Assembly: GCF_012928505.1 (NCBI RefSeq)
Contig: NZ_JABBJN010000051.1
Coordinates: forward strand, 1 to 44,210
Length of the DNA stretch: 44,210 nucleotides
Source of the DNA: Achromobacter sp. Bel
GTDB taxonomy: Bacteria > Pseudomonadota > Gammaproteobacteria > Burkholderiales > Burkholderiaceae_B
Direction: 5' to 3'
Shown here: piece by piece, positions 23,691-35,586 of the stretch
Layout of the letters: each line of letters opens with the position of its first letter
Numbering within the stretch: the first letter of the stretch is position 1
Notes under the pieces: model-generated
Databases searched by the model: none
The model's input: the letters and a program-made list of their open reading frames with translations, nothing else
What the model was told of the DNA's origin: nothing
Position numbers and translations under genes: made by a program

Positions 23691-24788
23691 CTAGTCTTTT
23701 TCCAGCGTCCGCACGCGGCGGCGCAGTTGCGCCAACTGTTGTATCACGGCGGCGTTGCGCTGCCATTCGCCATGCTCCGCATACGGGAACACCCCGGTAT
23801 AGCGGCCAGGCTTCGAAATGCTGGACGTCACCGCAGTGCCGCCTGATATGTGGACATCGTCCGCCAGGACCAGGTGGCCCGACAGCATCGCCGCGCCGCC
23901 GATGGTGCAGCGTTCGCCGATAGTGGTCGAACCCGCGATCCCGACGCATGCCGCCACGGCGGTATGCGCGCCGATGCGCACGTTGTGCGCCACCATGATC
24001 TGGTTATCCAGCTTGACGCCGTCCGCCACCAGGGTGTCGTCCAGGGCGCCCCGGTCGATCGTGGTATTGGCACCGATTTCGACGTCGGCGCCGACCGTCA
24101 CACCACCCAACTGGGGAATTTTGCCCCAAGCGCCCTTGCCCAGCGAGGGGTCCGGCGCAAAGCCGAATCCGTCCGCGCCCAGCACGGCGCCACTATGGAT
24201 GATTGCCCGTGCGCCCACCTTCACGCCTTCGTACAGCGTGACGTGCGCATGCAGCCGGCTTCCCGGCCCGACGGACGATCCGGCGCCGATGACGCAACCC
24301 GGCCCCAATACCGTATCGCGCCCGATGCGCGCACCGGCTTCCACGACACAATTGGGGCCGATACGCACGCCTTCCTCGATCACAGCGTCGGACGCGACGA
24401 CCGCCGAAGGATGCGTGGCGGCAGGCTCTACGGGCCGCCGGGCGGCATCGAACCATTGCGCCACACGCGCGTAAAGCAGATAGGGATGTTTGCAGACGAC
24501 CAGCGCGAACGGCGGCCGGGCAACCCCTTCGGCTTCCAGAGCGTCGGCGACATCAGCGGAGACGATGACCGCCCCTGCCTGCGTCGAGCCGAGCTGGCTC
24601 TGGTAGCGGGGGTTCGCCAGGAAAGCGATTTCCTGGCTGCCTGCCGAAGACAGGGTCCCGATGCCGCAGACCCGCAAGGGGTCCGCGCCAGGAGCCGTGC
24701 TGATACGCCAGTCCATGCCCTGGGTATTGGCAGCGCTCAACAGTGCTTCAAGCGTCGGCGCGCGGGCAAGATCCAGTAAAACCGGCAT
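23691..24788 (-). CDS. lpxD: UDP-3-O-(3-hydroxyacyl)glucosamine N-acyltransferase
   Basis: LpxD adds the second hydroxyacyl chain in lipid A synthesis. The 365-residue protein has the N-terminal uridine-binding domain (with [13 protein letters not shown]), a long run of hexapeptide repeats ([19 protein letters not shown] onward) forming the beta-helix, the active-site region [17 protein letters not shown], and a C-terminal helix [10 protein letters not shown]. Length is normal to slightly long. It follows ompH/skp by 17 bases in the conserved bamA-ompH-lpxD-fabZ-lpxA-lpxB order. Confidence 0.97.
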   Translation of the reverse strand: MPVLLDLARAPTLEALLSAANTQGMDWRISTAPGADPLRVCGIGTLSSAGSQEIAFLANPRYQSQLGSTQAGAVIVSADVADALEAEGVARPPFALVVCKHPYLLYARVAQWFDAARRPVEPAATHPSAVVASDAVIEEGVRIGPNCVVEAGARIGRDTVLGPGCVIGAGSSVGPGSRLHAHVTLYEGVKVGARAIIHSGAVLGADGFGFAPDPSLGKGAWGKIPQLGGVTVGADVEIGANTTIDRGALDDTLVADGVKLDNQIMVAHNVRIGAHTAVAACVGIAGSTTIGERCTIGGAAMLSGHLVLADDVHISGGTAVTSSISKPGRYTGVFPYAEHGEWQRNAAVIQQLAQLRRRVRTLEKD

Positions 24789-24805
24789 AACTCGACGGGT
24801 ACTGC

Positions 24806-25366
24806 TTACTTGCCCAGGCTCTGAATCACCTTGTCGGTGATGTCGATGCGCGGGTTGACCGTCACAGCGTCCTGGATGATCAGGTCGTAGCTTTCTTGCT
24901 CGGCGATACGCTTGATGGCCTCGTTGGCCTTCGTCACGATGCCCGAGAATTCTTCATTGCGGCGGCGATTGAAGTCTTCCTGGAATTCGCGGCGCTTGCG
25001 CTGCAGGTCGGTATCCAGGTTCGACAGTTCACGCTGACGCTTGACGCGGTCCGACTCCGACAGGACAGGCGCGTCCTTGTCGAACTTTTCGGCTTGCGAA
25101 CGCAGGCTGTTGTTCAGGCGCTGGAGTTCGTCGTCGCGCTTCTTGAATTCAGCTTCGATCTTGCTTTGCGCCGTCTTCGCCGGGCCCGACTCACGCAGGA
25201 TCCGCTCGGTGTTGACGAAGCCGATCTTGGTGTTTTGAGCTTGTGCGGGAATCGCAGCAGCCGAACCGAGAATGAGCGCACCCACCAGGGCAATGGAGCC
25301 GCCCAGCTTGCCACGGCGCTTGGCGCGCGGCGTATTCGATGATTTAAGTGCGAAATCAGACATCAT
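24806..25366 (-). CDS. OmpH/Skp family periplasmic chaperone
   Basis: A 186-residue Skp/OmpH-like protein, a periplasmic holdase that guards outer-membrane proteins on the way to BamA. The N-terminus is a long signal peptide (a basic segment, hydrophobic [18 protein letters not shown], cleavage near AQAQ). The mature part opens with [19 protein letters not shown] and then forms long charged helices, the expected tentacles. Two ATGs occur in tandem at 25366 and 25363 after an AGGTGAG site; either may serve. It is 110 bases downstream of bamA, typical for the pair. Confidence 0.95.
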   Translation of the reverse strand: MMSDFALKSSNTPRAKRRGKLGGSIALVGALILGSAAAIPAQAQNTKIGFVNTERILRESGPAKTAQSKIEAEFKKRDDELQRLNNSLRSQAEKFDKDAPVLSESDRVKRQRELSNLDTDLQRKRREFQEDFNRRRNEEFSGIVTKANEAIKRIAEQESYDLIIQDAVTVNPRIDITDKVIQSLGK

Positions 25367-25475
25367 GAAAATCTCACCTTCCAGTAAGGCAAAGCCAAAG
25401 TGTGTATTGTGCCACTAAACAGCAAGGGAGCCGGCCCAGCGGTCACCTCCCTTGTTTTCAAGCGTAACGGCTCGC

Positions 25476-27809
25476 TTAGAAACCCGTCCCGATCTGGAAC
25501 TGGAAGCTTTGCTTGTCGTCACCCGCCTTGGAATTGAGCGGACGGGCGTAAGACAGTTGCAGCGGACCCATCGGGGACTGCCACGACAGGCCGATACCGG
25601 CCGAGAAGCGCCAGCCGCAAGGATCTTCGACCTCGGTGTTGTTACGTCCACGGGTGCAGCTCAAGCCGCTGCCCGCCGCCACCTGGCCCGCGTCGCTGAA
25701 GATGAACCAGCGCAGCGTGCGGTCCTTCGAGGCGCCCGGGAACGGCAGATACAGCTGCGCGTTGGCGATCATGCGTCGCGTGCCGCCCAGGTAGTCGCCC
25801 GTGAGCGTATCGCGCGGACCCAGCGACGACCCTTCGTAGCCACGAACGGTGCCGATACCGCCGGCATAGACGTTCTTGATGACCGGGTAGTTCTTGCTGC
25901 CGTAGCTACGGCCCCAGTCCACCATGCCGTTCAAGGCCAGGGTGTAGGAACCGCCCAGCGGCACGAAGTACTGCTGCTGGCCAGTCAGCATGGTGTATTG
26001 CAGATCGACCGTGGACACGTCGGCCTTCAGGCGGGTGTACGAACCCTTGGTCGGCGCCAACGCGCTGTCACGCGTGTCCTTGGACCAGCCCGTGCTGAAG
26101 ATCACCGAGTCCGTCGAATCGCCGTATTGGCCGACGAAGTCCTTGTAGGCCTGCGGCGAATTCGTGAACAGGTCGATCTGGTTGTGTTCGAAGTTCGCGC
26201 CCAGGAAGATCCGGTCGTATTCCGAGATCGGAATGCCGAAGTTCATGCCCAGGCCGATCGCCTTGACGCGGTAATCGCCGTCGTTGTTGTTCCAGGGTTC
26301 GGTCACGCGGTAGTACGCGGACGTCGTGCGGCTGATGCCGTCCTTGGTCCAGTACGGATCGGTGTGCGACAGCACGATCGCGCGGTTCGTCTTGCTGGTG
26401 TTCAACTGCAGCGTCAGGTTGGTGCCGCTGCCGAAGACGTTGTCTTCGCTGATGCCGGCCGACAGAATCGCCTTTTCGGACGAGCCGTAGCCCACACCCA
26501 GGTTGATCATGCCGGTGGGCTTTTCCTTCACATCGACGTTCACGTCGACCTGGTCGGGCGAACCCGGAACCGGATCGGTCTTGACGTTGACGTCGCTGAA
26601 GTAGCCCAGGCGATCGACGCGGTCGCGCGAGGTTTTGATGTCTTTGGCGTCGTACCAGGCGGCTTCCTGCTGGCGCATCTCGCGGCGCACGACTTCGTCG
26701 CGCGTGCGGGTGTTGCCGCCGATCTGGATGCGGCGCACGTAAACGCGGCGGCTGGGATCGACGTAGAACGTCAGGTCGGCTTCGTGCTTGGCGCGGTCCA
26801 ACTGCGGGTTCGGGTTGACGTTGGCGAACGCGTAGCCCAGTTCACCCAGGTAGTCGGTGATGGCCTTGGCCGAATCGTTGGCCTTGGCGGCCGAGAACGT
26901 TTCATTCGGCTTGGTCTGCACCAGCGCGTTGATTTCCTTGTCCAGCCCCAGCAGGTTGCCGGCCAGTTTCACGCTGCGCACCTTGTAGGGCTCGCCTTCG
27001 TGAACGGTGATCGTGATGCGAATGTCTTTGCGGTCGGGAGAAATCGTGACCTGCGGGGGCTCGACCGAAAACTCCAGGTAACCCTGGTCCAGGTAGAACG
27101 AGCGCAGGCGCTCCAGATCGCCCTCGAGCTTTTCGCGCGAGTACTTGTCGGTATCGGTGTACCAGGTCAACCAGCCCGGCGTCGTCAGCTTGAACTCGTC
27201 AAGCAGATCGCTTTCGGAGAAGGCCTTGTTGCCGACGAAACGGATTTCCTGGATGCGGGCCACCGAGCCTTCGAACACGTCGAAGCTCACGCCGACGCGG
27301 TTGCGCGGCAGCGGGGTCACGGTGGAAGTCACTTCGACGCCGTACTTGCCCTTGGACAGGTATTGCTGCTTCAGTTCGTATTCGGCGCGTTCAAGCATGG
27401 AACGGTCGAAAATGCGGCCTTCGGCGAACCCCACCTGCCCAAGCGAGGTGGTGATGGCCTTGGAATCGAATTCGCGCATGCCGTTGAAGTTGACGGAAGC
27501 GATCGTCGGACGCTCCTGCACGACCACGACGACGACGTTGTTGTCCGTCTGGATCTGCACGTCGGTGAAGAAACCCGTGCCGTACAGGCGACGGATCGCT
27601 TCAGTCGCTTCTTCTTCCGTGAATTTCTCGCCGACCTTGACGGGCAGATAGCCGAACACCGTGCCGGCGTCAGTCCGTTGAATACCCTCTACGCGGATAT
27701 CCCGCACGACAAAAGGGTCGAAGGCTTGGGCCATGGCCGGCAGCAATAAAGCGGCGATCAGACCCGGCAGTACACCCTTTTTGTGATGAAACATCCGGCG
27801 AAAAGACAT
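25476..27809 (-). CDS. bamA: Outer-membrane protein assembly factor BamA
   Basis: BamA is the Omp85 core of the BAM machine that inserts beta-barrel proteins in the outer membrane. The 777-residue protein has a signal peptide (GVLPGLIAALLLPAMAQA), five POTRA domains over about residues 25-425 (starting FVVRDIRVEGIQRTDAGTVF) and a C-terminal 16-strand barrel with the conserved VRGYEGSSLGPRD loop-6 motif and a terminal Phe (FQIGTGF). I place the start at ATG 27807-27809, preceded by GAGGA at good spacing; an earlier in-frame start at 27833 would add eight residues before the signal. The gene follows rseP by 53 bases. Confidence 0.97.
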   Translation of the reverse strand: MSFRRMFHHKKGVLPGLIAALLLPAMAQAFDPFVVRDIRVEGIQRTDAGTVFGYLPVKVGEKFTEEEATEAIRRLYGTGFFTDVQIQTDNNVVVVVVQERPTIASVNFNGMREFDSKAITTSLGQVGFAEGRIFDRSMLERAEYELKQQYLSKGKYGVEVTSTVTPLPRNRVGVSFDVFEGSVARIQEIRFVGNKAFSESDLLDEFKLTTPGWLTWYTDTDKYSREKLEGDLERLRSFYLDQGYLEFSVEPPQVTISPDRKDIRITITVHEGEPYKVRSVKLAGNLLGLDKEINALVQTKPNETFSAAKANDSAKAITDYLGELGYAFANVNPNPQLDRAKHEADLTFYVDPSRRVYVRRIQIGGNTRTRDEVVRREMRQQEAAWYDAKDIKTSRDRVDRLGYFSDVNVKTDPVPGSPDQVDVNVDVKEKPTGMINLGVGYGSSEKAILSAGISEDNVFGSGTNLTLQLNTSKTNRAIVLSHTDPYWTKDGISRTTSAYYRVTEPWNNNDGDYRVKAIGLGMNFGIPISEYDRIFLGANFEHNQIDLFTNSPQAYKDFVGQYGDSTDSVIFSTGWSKDTRDSALAPTKGSYTRLKADVSTVDLQYTMLTGQQQYFVPLGGSYTLALNGMVDWGRSYGSKNYPVIKNVYAGGIGTVRGYEGSSLGPRDTLTGDYLGGTRRMIANAQLYLPFPGASKDRTLRWFIFSDAGQVAAGSGLSCTRGRNNTEVEDPCGWRFSAGIGLSWQSPMGPLQLSYARPLNSKAGDDKQSFQFQIGTGF

Positions 27810-27862
27810 CCTTGAGTATCCTCGGTCGTGCAAATGGCGGGGGATTTTATGCTAAATCGCGC

Positions 27863-29194
27863 TTAAGTGAATAAACGCGTGAAATCGTTGAACAGCGCAA
27901 GCCCCATGAGGCCTGCCAATAAACCTATGCCGGCGCGCTGCCCGATATCGATCCACCTCGCTGGCGGCGGGCTACCCCGCACAATTTCGACGAGATAGTA
28001 CAGCAGATGGCCACCATCCAGCATAGGAATGGGCAGCAAATTTAGTACACCAAGACTGATACTGATCAAGGCGATATAGGCGATATACGCAACAATGCCG
28101 ATTCTTGCGGTCTGTCCGGCGTAGTCCGCGATCGTGACCGGGCCACTGACATTGCGCCAGGACACGTCGCCCGTGACCATGCGGCCCATCATGCGCAACG
28201 AGAACCAGGCAGTGTCCCAGGTGCGCACGGCGCCGCGCCATACGCTTTCAAAGATGCCGTAGCGCACCGTGACCATCGGGATATCGCCGCCGAGCTGCAC
28301 GCCCAGGCGGCCGATTTCCTGGCCATTGACCAGTTCCGGGCGGGGCGTGACGTTCAGCGAGATGTTGGCGCCGTCGCGCACCAGCGTCAGCGCCAGCGTC
28401 TTGCCGGCGCTTTCCTGGATCTGCTTGACCAGCGCGCCGGTATCCGGCGTGGGCTGGCCGTTCACCGCGATGACGAGATCGCCCTGGCGCAAGCCGGCCG
28501 CCTGCCCTTCCCCGCCGTCGTTGACGGCGCGCACGGCAGGCTTGGGTTGGGCCAGGCGGATGCCGGCCGCGGCGAGCGGATCGCCACCGGATGGGTCCAT
28601 CGCGTTGGCGGGCAGATTCAGTTCACGCTGCTGGACGGCGCCAGCGGGCGTGCTGACTTCGATCTGAGCGCGGCCGCCGGTGGCCATGACGTCCATCAAG
28701 CGCCAACGGGCGTCGGACCAGGAACTGACCTCCTGGCCGTCGATTGCCAGGATGCGGTCTCCCGCAAGCAGACCGGCTTGCGAGGCCGGCGTCTCGGCCG
28801 CCGGCTGGGCAATGATGGCCTGCGGCTCGTCGGTGCCAGCCATGTTCAGCCCGGCATACAGGAAGACGGCGAGGATCAGGTTGAAAATAGGGCCGGCGGC
28901 CACGATGGCGATACGCTTGCCGACGGACTTGTTGTTGAACGCGCTGGCGACTTCGGCGGCGGACGCGCCGGGAGGCGGGTCGTCCTGCATCTTGACGTAG
29001 CCGCCCAGCGGCAAGGCGGAAACGGCCCATTCCGTGCCATGGCGGTCTGTGCGGCGCAAGATGACTTTGCCGAAGCCTACCGAGAAACGCAGCACTTTCA
29101 CCCCGCACAGGCGGGCTACCCAATAGTGTCCCAGTTCATGGAAGATGATCAGGGAGCCAAGCGCGACCGCAAAGGCCAGCAGGGTGAAAAGCAT
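27863..29194 (-). CDS. rseP: Site-2 protease RseP
   Basis: RseP is the intramembrane zinc metalloprotease that cleaves anti-sigma factor RseA and remnant signal peptides. The 443-residue protein has HEXXH in IIFHELGHYW (His19, Glu20, His23) inside the first helix, tandem PDZ domains in the middle (about 115-290, for example GLLAGDRILAIDGQEV and AAGLRQGDLVIAVNGQPT), and the third metal ligand region NLLPIPMLDGGHLLYY near residue 390. Order dxr-rseP-bamA is standard. It starts 45 bases after the dxr stop. Confidence 0.97.
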   Translation of the reverse strand: MLFTLLAFAVALGSLIIFHELGHYWVARLCGVKVLRFSVGFGKVILRRTDRHGTEWAVSALPLGGYVKMQDDPPPGASAAEVASAFNNKSVGKRIAIVAAGPIFNLILAVFLYAGLNMAGTDEPQAIIAQPAAETPASQAGLLAGDRILAIDGQEVSSWSDARWRLMDVMATGGRAQIEVSTPAGAVQQRELNLPANAMDPSGGDPLAAAGIRLAQPKPAVRAVNDGGEGQAAGLRQGDLVIAVNGQPTPDTGALVKQIQESAGKTLALTLVRDGANISLNVTPRPELVNGQEIGRLGVQLGGDIPMVTVRYGIFESVWRGAVRTWDTAWFSLRMMGRMVTGDVSWRNVSGPVTIADYAGQTARIGIVAYIAYIALISISLGVLNLLPIPMLDGGHLLYYLVEIVRGSPPPARWIDIGQRAGIGLLAGLMGLALFNDFTRLFT

Positions 29195-29238
29195 CGGAAT
29201 CGGGATCTAGAAAATCTGAAAGCAAGCGCGGCCAGCCA

Positions 29239-30438
29239 TCAGGCCAGCCCCAGGTTACCTGCGAAGATGCGCGCTTCAGCATCCAGCGCAAGCACGTCGT
29301 CAAGACTGCCGAGCGTAACAGATGCTTGCCGCGCCTGCCACTCCAGGGAAGCTTCGATCACTCGCGGAATCCAGGTATAGGCAAGCCGGCCGCCCAAAAA
29401 CGCATCGACGGCCACTTCATTGGCGGCGTTCAGCGCGACGCAGGCGGCCTGCCCCGCCCGCAACGCGGCGAACGACAGCGCCAGGCACGGGAATCGGGCC
29501 AGATCGGGTTTTTCGAAGTCCAGCCGGCCCAGGCGGGTCAGGTCCAAGGGCCCTACGCCGCTATCCAGCCGCTCAGGGAACCCGAGGCCGTAGGCAATCG
29601 GGGTCCGCATGTCGGGCTGGCCCAACTGCGCGAGAATCGAGCCGTCGTCGTATTCGACCATCGAGTGCACGACGCTTTGGGGATGCACCACGACCTCGAT
29701 GCGATCCGCGGGCATGGCAAAAAGCCAGTGCGCTTCGATCACTTCCAGGCCCTTGTTGAGCATGGTCGCCGAATCCACCGAAATCTTGCGGCCCATGCTC
29801 CAGTTGGGATGGGCGCAAGCCTGGTCGGGCGTTACATCGTGCAGGTCTTCCAGGTCGCGATTCCGGAACGGTCCGCCCGACGCCGTCAGCAGCAAACGGC
29901 GGACGCCGGGCGCCAGCGAGTCAGGCGCGCCCGCCCGCCCGCCGTGGGGCATGCACTGGAAGATGGCGTTGTGCTCACTGTCGATAGGCAGCAATTCAGC
30001 GCCATTGTCGCGAATTGCCTGCATGAAGAGCGAACCTGCGGCAACCAGCGCCTCTTTATTGGCCAGCAATACGCGCTTGCCGGTGCGGGCGGCGGCAAGC
30101 GCCGCGGGCAACCCGGCTGCGCCGACAATCGCGGCCATGACCGAATCGCATTGGGAGTCGGCAGCCGTATCGGCCAGCGCCTGCGCGCCCACCCGGATCT
30201 CGGGCATGGGCCGTGCGCCGCCCCACGCGGCGGCGAAACGCTTGCGGGCCGCCTCGTCGGGCACCACCACCACGGCTGCGCGGCTCGCCTTCGCCTGCTC
30301 GGCCAGGCGCTCCATGCGGCTGTATGCGGAAAGCGCATAGACCGCCAGCCGTTCAGGATGGCGGGCAATCACATCCAGCGTGCTTTCACCGATCGAACCC
30401 GTCGACCCCAGCACGACGACGCGTTGAAAAGCCGTCAA
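29239..30438 (-). CDS. dxr: 1-deoxy-D-xylulose-5-phosphate reductoisomerase
   Basis: Dxr makes 2-C-methylerythritol 4-phosphate with NADPH, the committed step of MEP isoprenoid synthesis. The 399-residue protein has the Rossmann motif [16 protein letters not shown] near its start, the metal-binding block [11 protein letters not shown] and [19 protein letters not shown]. The start is a TTG (30436-30438) that overlaps the cdsA stop as TTGA and is preceded by a GGAG site at fitting distance; no ATG could include the nucleotide-binding motif. Its product eventually supplies the substrate of UppS, encoded two genes upstream. Confidence 0.96.
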   Translation of the reverse strand: MTAFQRVVVLGSTGSIGESTLDVIARHPERLAVYALSAYSRMERLAEQAKASRAAVVVVPDEAARKRFAAAWGGARPMPEIRVGAQALADTAADSQCDSVMAAIVGAAGLPAALAAARTGKRVLLANKEALVAAGSLFMQAIRDNGAELLPIDSEHNAIFQCMPHGGRAGAPDSLAPGVRRLLLTASGGPFRNRDLEDLHDVTPDQACAHPNWSMGRKISVDSATMLNKGLEVIEAHWLFAMPADRIEVVVHPQSVVHSMVEYDDGSILAQLGQPDMRTPIAYGLGFPERLDSGVGPLDLTRLGRLDFEKPDLARFPCLALSFAALRAGQAACVALNAANEVAVDAFLGGRLAYTWIPRVIEASLEWQARQASVTLGSLDDVLALDAEARIFAGNLGLA

Positions 30439-31292
30439 AACAACACTCCAGACAAAAGTAGCGCGAACGGCGCGACAGGAAGAATCGCGTCGATGCGGTC
30501 ATAGACGCCGCCGTGGCCAGGCAGCAGCGTGCTGGAATCCTTGCGGCCGGCCCGGCGCTTGAGCAGCGACTCGAACAGGTCTCCCACAATGGACAGCACG
30601 CCCAGCAGCGCCGCGATCGGCAACGCCAGCCAGAAGCTCCAGCGCTCGACCAGGGCGTGGCCGAACGAACCCGCCCACAAGCTGGAAAGGCCGATCCAGA
30701 CGACGGCGCCAAGCACCCCGGCGATGGCGCCTTCGATCGTCTTGCCCGGGCTGACCCGCGGAGCCAGTTTACGCTTGCCGAAAGCCCGGCCCGCGAAATA
30801 GGCGGCAATATCCGCGACCCAGACCAGGGCCAGCAGCGACACCACGAAACCCGCGCCGCGGGCCATAAACATCTGCGCCAGCACCGCCCAGGCGGCAAAT
30901 GCCGCCGGAACCGAAAATACCGACCACCCGAGGCTGGCCGGCGATGCGTCGGAGCGCCCGCGGACCACTGCGGTCACACCGCCGAACAGCCACACGGCAG
31001 CCACGGCGGGCACCACGTAGTACAGCACCCAGGCGGGATCGCTCGCACCGGTACCGTCGCCGGTCAGCCAGGCGGAGGTCAGCGCCAACATACCGGCGAA
31101 CAGCAAGACGGCGACGCCGACGGAAATGAGGGGGGACGGGGGCTGCGGCAGCGTCAGGCGCAGCCACTCCCAGTTGGCGCATGCGGCGGCCAGGGCAAGC
31201 AAGGCGACGAACCACCAGGGATTGGCGCTGATCATCGCGGCGGCCAGAATGGCCAACAGGATGATGGCGGTAACGATACGCTGGCCCAACAT
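30435..31292 (-). CDS. cdsA: Phosphatidate cytidylyltransferase
   Basis: CdsA makes CDP-diacylglycerol from phosphatidic acid and CTP in the inner membrane. The 285-residue protein is mostly hydrophobic helices and has the C-terminal signature region [18 protein letters not shown] (about 180-200), then [29 protein letters not shown] and the [18 protein letters not shown] block that ends the family domain. I chose ATG 31290-31292 because it begins the first membrane helix; an extension to 31418 would add a Lys/Ala-rich stretch that is antisense to the uppS end. Its stop overlaps the dxr start. Confidence 0.95.
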   Translation of the reverse strand: MLGQRIVTAIILLAILAAAMISANPWWFVALLALAAACANWEWLRLTLPQPPSPLISVGVAVLLFAGMLALTSAWLTGDGTGASDPAWVLYYVVPAVAAVWLFGGVTAVVRGRSDASPASLGWSVFSVPAAFAAWAVLAQMFMARGAGFVVSLLALVWVADIAAYFAGRAFGKRKLAPRVSPGKTIEGAIAGVLGAVVWIGLSSLWAGSFGHALVERWSFWLALPIAALLGVLSIVGDLFESLLKRRAGRKDSSTLLPGHGGVYDRIDAILPVAPFALLLSGVLF

Positions 31293-31344
31293 ATGACGGT
31301 CTCCTCGTGTGCTGCTTTGGAAAGACGCGCTTGTCGCCGTCTGC

Positions 31345-32109
31345 TTATTGCGCGCCGTTTTCGCTGACTTGCGCGCTGGTGCGGCCAAAGCGCCGTTCGC
31401 GGGTGCGATACCAGTCAAACGCCGCTTGCAGCTCCGCGGCGCCGAAATCCGGCCAATAGCGGTCCGTGAAGTAGAACTCCGCGTAGGCCATCTGCCAGAT
31501 CAGGAAGTTGGAAATGCGTTGTTCACCGCCCGTGCGGATGAACAGGTCGGGCTCGGGCGCCCAAGACATGGAAAGATGCCGGGCCAGCCGCGCCTCGTCC
31601 ACCTGTTCAGGATGGGAGGCAAGCGCCGGTTCGGCCGCCAGCATGGCGCGGGTGGCCTGCAGGATGTCCCAGCGACCGCCGTAGTTGGCAGCCACCGTCA
31701 GGTGCAGGCGGTCGTTGTGCGCGGTGCGTTCCTGAGCGGCGAAGATAAGCTCCTGCAGGCGCGGCTCGAACGCGCTCAGGTCGCCGATCACGTGTAGCCG
31801 CACGCCCTGCTCTTCCAGCTTGCCGATCTCTCGCTCCAAGGCCTGCACGAACAGGCGCATCAACAGCGATACTTCTTCGGCGGGGCGGCGCCAGTTCTCG
31901 GAACTGAAAGCGAACAGGGTCAGGTAGCGCACGCCGGCACGGCCACAGGCCTCGACGACGCGGCGCACCGCCTGCACGCCCTTGGCGTGCCCGGCCGTGC
32001 GGGGCAGCAACCGACGCGTCGCCCACCGACCATTGCCATCCATGATGATGGCGACGTGCTCGGGGATATCACGAGTATCGGGAACCGCCTGGGTCGAACT
32101 GGTTGCCAT
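31345..32109 (-). CDS. uppS: Di-trans,poly-cis-undecaprenyl diphosphate synthase
   Basis: UppS condenses eight isopentenyl units onto farnesyl diphosphate to make the lipid carrier for peptidoglycan and O-antigen. The 254-residue protein has the catalytic [10 protein letters not shown] (Asp24), [13 protein letters not shown] and the C-terminal [20 protein letters not shown] motif. I start at ATG 32107-32109; the open frame extends 23 codons upstream with no conserved content. The 177 bases before it, back to frr, show no gene and only weak hairpins. Confidence 0.96.
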   Translation of the reverse strand: MATSSTQAVPDTRDIPEHVAIIMDGNGRWATRRLLPRTAGHAKGVQAVRRVVEACGRAGVRYLTLFAFSSENWRRPAEEVSLLMRLFVQALEREIGKLEEQGVRLHVIGDLSAFEPRLQELIFAAQERTAHNDRLHLTVAANYGGRWDILQATRAMLAAEPALASHPEQVDEARLARHLSMSWAPEPDLFIRTGGEQRISNFLIWQMAYAEFYFTDRYWPDFGAAELQAAFDWYRTRERRFGRTSAQVSENGAQ

Positions 32110-32286
32110 GGATTGGGGACTGCGCGGAAAACCGGCGAAATCAGAAATACGGGAGAAAAACCTGCGCCGTCGTTCCATCGCTGCTGCATGAAGGTGCTGC
32201 GGGGCAATGGAAAGGACGGCGCATAGGCAAGAAATCCTGATGCCGGGGCGAAACGGACAAGCCGTCCGCCCCTGGGCGATCTGGAA

Positions 32287-32847
32287 TTATACGGTCATGA
32301 TTTCCGCTTCTTTCTGGACGACCATCTTGTCGATGTCGGCCACGGCGCGATCAGTCAGCTTTTGGACATCGTCCTGCGAACGACGCTCGTCGTCTTCGGA
32401 GATCTCTTTGTCCTTGACCAGCTTCTTCAGTGCTTCGTTCGCTTCGCGGCGCAAGTTGCGCACGGCGATCTTGGCATCTTCACCTTCGCTGCGCACGACT
32501 TTGGTAAGGTCGCGGCGGCGCTCTTCGGTCAGGGCCGGCATCGGCACGCGGATGGTGTCGCCCATCGAGATAGGGTTCAGGCCCAGGTCCGATTCGCGGA
32601 TGGCCTTTTCGATCGGGCCGGACATTTGCTTTTCGTAGGGCTGCACGCTGAGGGTGCGGGCGTCCACGAGGTTCACGTTGGCGACCTGGCCGACCGGCAC
32701 CGGCGAACCGTAATACTCGACCTGCACGTGATCCAGGATGCCGGTATGGGCGCGGCCCGTACGGATCTTGCCCAGGTTGATCTTGAGCGTATCAAGCGAC
32801 TTGGACATCCTGTCTTCGGCGGATTTGCGAATTTCTGCGGCGCTCAT
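32287..32847 (-). CDS. frr: Ribosome recycling factor
   Basis: RRF works with EF-G to split post-termination ribosomes. The 186-residue protein has the expected length, with [20 protein letters not shown] near the start, [19 protein letters not shown] and the charged helix [21 protein letters not shown] of domain I. It begins 15 bases after the pyrH stop, the invariant pyrH-frr arrangement. Confidence 0.97.
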   Translation of the reverse strand: MSAAEIRKSAEDRMSKSLDTLKINLGKIRTGRAHTGILDHVQVEYYGSPVPVGQVANVNLVDARTLSVQPYEKQMSGPIEKAIRESDLGLNPISMGDTIRVPMPALTEERRRDLTKVVRSEGEDAKIAVRNLRREANEALKKLVKDKEISEDDERRSQDDVQKLTDRAVADIDKMVVQKEAEIMTV

Positions 32848-32862
32848 GGAATTTCCTTTTCT

Positions 32863-33681
<819 letters not shown>

Positions 33682-33696
33682 AGCACTACCCCGAGG

Positions 33697-34575
33697 TCAG
33701 GCGGCGCCGGCGGCGGCTGCGGCAACCTCAGCGGCGAAGTCGCTGGTCTTCTTCTCGATACCTTCGCCGACAACGAACAGCACGAACTTGCTGATCGACG
33801 CGCCCTTTTCCTTCAGGTGCTGCTCGACCGTGTGCTTGTCGCTCTTGACGAACGGCTGCGACAACAGGGTCACTTCCTTCAGGTACTTGGCGACCGAACC
33901 TTCAACCATCTTGGCGACGATCTCGGCGGGCTTGCCCGATTCAGCGGCCTTTTGCTCGGCGACCGAGCGCTCGGCGGCGATGTCGGCCGGGTTCACGCCG
34001 TCGGCGTTCAGGGCCTTGGGCTTGGTGGCGGCGATATGCATTGCCAGATCCTTGCCCACTTCTTCGGCGCCGGTGTATTCCACCAGCACGCCGATGCGGC
34101 CGCCGTGCACGTAGCTGGCCAGCGAATTCGGGGTCTGGATGCGCTCGAAGCGGCGGATCGAGATGTTTTCGCCGATCTTGCCGATCAGGGCGGTACGGGT
34201 CGAGTCAACGGTGCCGTCGCCGTACGGCAGCGCCGACAGAGCGGCCACGTCGGCCGGATTCTGCGTGGCGACCAATTCGGCCAGCTTGTTCACGAAGCCG
34301 ACGAAGTCGTCGTTCTTGGCGACGAAGTCGGTTTCGCAGTTGATTTCGATCACGGCGCCTTGCTTGGCGTCGGCGGAGATGAACAGACCGATCAGGCCTT
34401 CGGCGGTGACGCGGGCAGCGGCCTTGCTGGCCTTGTTGCCCAGCTTGACGCGCAGGATTTCCTCGGCGCGAACCAGGTCGCCTTCGGCTTCCGTCAGGGC
34501 CTTCTTGCACTCCATCATGGGCGCGTCGGTCTTTTCGCGCAGTTCCTTGACCAGGGCAGCGGTAATTTCAGCCAT
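33697..34575 (-). CDS. tsf: Elongation factor Ts
   Basis: EF-Ts is the nucleotide exchange factor for EF-Tu. The 292-residue protein opens with the UBA-like domain ([21 protein letters not shown], the family signature), then SNKAS-like AEGLIGLF region and the core with [13 protein letters not shown] at about 79-91. Its usual partner rpsB lies upstream with a 180-base gap that contains a small GC hairpin. A terminator follows immediately. Confidence 0.97.
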   Translation of the reverse strand: MAEITAALVKELREKTDAPMMECKKALTEAEGDLVRAEEILRVKLGNKASKAAARVTAEGLIGLFISADAKQGAVIEINCETDFVAKNDDFVGFVNKLAELVATQNPADVAALSALPYGDGTVDSTRTALIGKIGENISIRRFERIQTPNSLASYVHGGRIGVLVEYTGAEEVGKDLAMHIAATKPKALNADGVNPADIAAERSVAEQKAAESGKPAEIVAKMVEGSVAKYLKEVTLLSQPFVKSDKHTVEQHLKEKGASISKFVLFVVGEGIEKKTSDFAAEVAAAAAGAA

Positions 34576-34600
34576 GTTTGCTCCAATTTTGCTAAGACAC

Positions 34601-34618
34601 GCCCCGGCTCGCCGGGGC
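34601..34618 (-). promoter_or_regulatory. GC hairpin in the rpsB-tsf intergenic region
   Basis: GCCCCGG (34601-34607) and CCGGGGC (34612-34618) form a 7-bp stem with a CTCG loop. There is no T-run after it on the minus strand, so it is unlikely to be a full terminator; attenuation, RNA processing or pausing between rpsB and tsf are possible. It lies 25 bases before the tsf ATG. Confidence 0.4.
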
Positions 34619-34755
34619 AGTGATTTGATTCGATGGGACGCCCGCGATACGCGGGTTCGGAAGATGGGAGCCCACCTTCGCAGTGCCGGCGAGGCGGGAA
34701 CGGACCTTGTTCAGAGCCGCTCCCGGACACTAACCGCCGGACATGACAGCAGGCT

Positions 34756-35505
34756 TTACGCCTGGTTGTCCTGCACTTCGACGAACTCTTCCTGACCTTC
34801 GCCCTGCTCTTCGACCAGACCGTTCAGGTTCTGTTCGCGGCCTTCCAGCACGGCGTCGGCGATGCCCTTGGCGTACAGCGCGATGGCCTTGGCCGAGTCG
34901 TCGTTGCCGGGGATGACGTAGTCGATGCCGTCGGGCGAGTGGTTGGTGTCAACCACGGCGACCACGGGGATGCCCAGCGTCTTGGCTTCAGCGATGGCGA
35001 TCTTGTGGTAGCCGACGTCGATGACGAACATGGCGTCAGGCAGACCGTTCATGTCCTTGATGCCGCCGATCGCCTTGTTCAGCTTGTCCAGTTCGCGTTG
35101 GAACAGCAGGCCTTCTTTCTTGATCATGCGCTCAGCGCCGCCGTCGGCGACGATGACTTCCATGTCCTTCAGGCGCTTGACCGAGGTCTTGACCGTCTTG
35201 AAGTTGGTCAGCATGCCGCCGAGCCAGCGGGCGTCGACGTAGGGCATGCCACAACGGGCGGCTTCGGCAGCCACCAGGTCGCGCGCAGCGCGCTTGGTGC
35301 CGACGAACAGGATGTTGCCGCCGCGAGCAGCCAGCTGCTTCACGAACTTGGTGGCTTCCTGGTACTTATCAACCGTCTTTTCCAGGTTGATGATGTGAAT
35401 CTTGTTGCGGTGACCGAAGATGTACTGAGCCATCTTGGGGTTCCAGTAACGGGTCTGGTGACCAAAGTGGACACCCGCTTCCAGCATTTCGCGCATCAAA
35501 GACAT
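34756..35505 (-). CDS. rpsB: 30S ribosomal protein S2
   Basis: S2 is the large, late-binding protein of the small subunit. The 249-residue protein starts [20 protein letters not shown], contains [15 protein letters not shown] and the signature [20 protein letters not shown], and ends in an acidic tail ([14 protein letters not shown]). I use ATG 35503-35505, preceded by TTGGAG at eight bases. It opens the rpsB-tsf operon and is divergent from map across 0.8 kb. Confidence 0.98.
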   Translation of the reverse strand: MSLMREMLEAGVHFGHQTRYWNPKMAQYIFGHRNKIHIINLEKTVDKYQEATKFVKQLAARGGNILFVGTKRAARDLVAAEAARCGMPYVDARWLGGMLTNFKTVKTSVKRLKDMEVIVADGGAERMIKKEGLLFQRELDKLNKAIGGIKDMNGLPDAMFVIDVGYHKIAIAEAKTLGIPVVAVVDTNHSPDGIDYVIPGNDDSAKAIALYAKGIADAVLEGREQNLNGLVEEQGEGQEEFVEVQDNQA

Positions 35506-35586
35506 GTAATTCTCCAAGGGTTGATTTCTTGCGCCGCACCTGCATCAGCATCTGGCTGACACCCTGGGTGGTGTTGCGCGCGATTT

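Noticed and set aside
25452..27749. 765-codon open frame on the plus strand opposite bamA
   Set aside because: Also an antisense shadow; bamA on the minus strand has POTRA and barrel motifs and a proper signal peptide.
32245..32272. Hairpin in the gap between frr and uppS (CGGAC/GTCCG with GGGG/CCCC)
   Set aside because: The stems are short with a five-base bulge and there is no T-run; I do not think it is a terminator.
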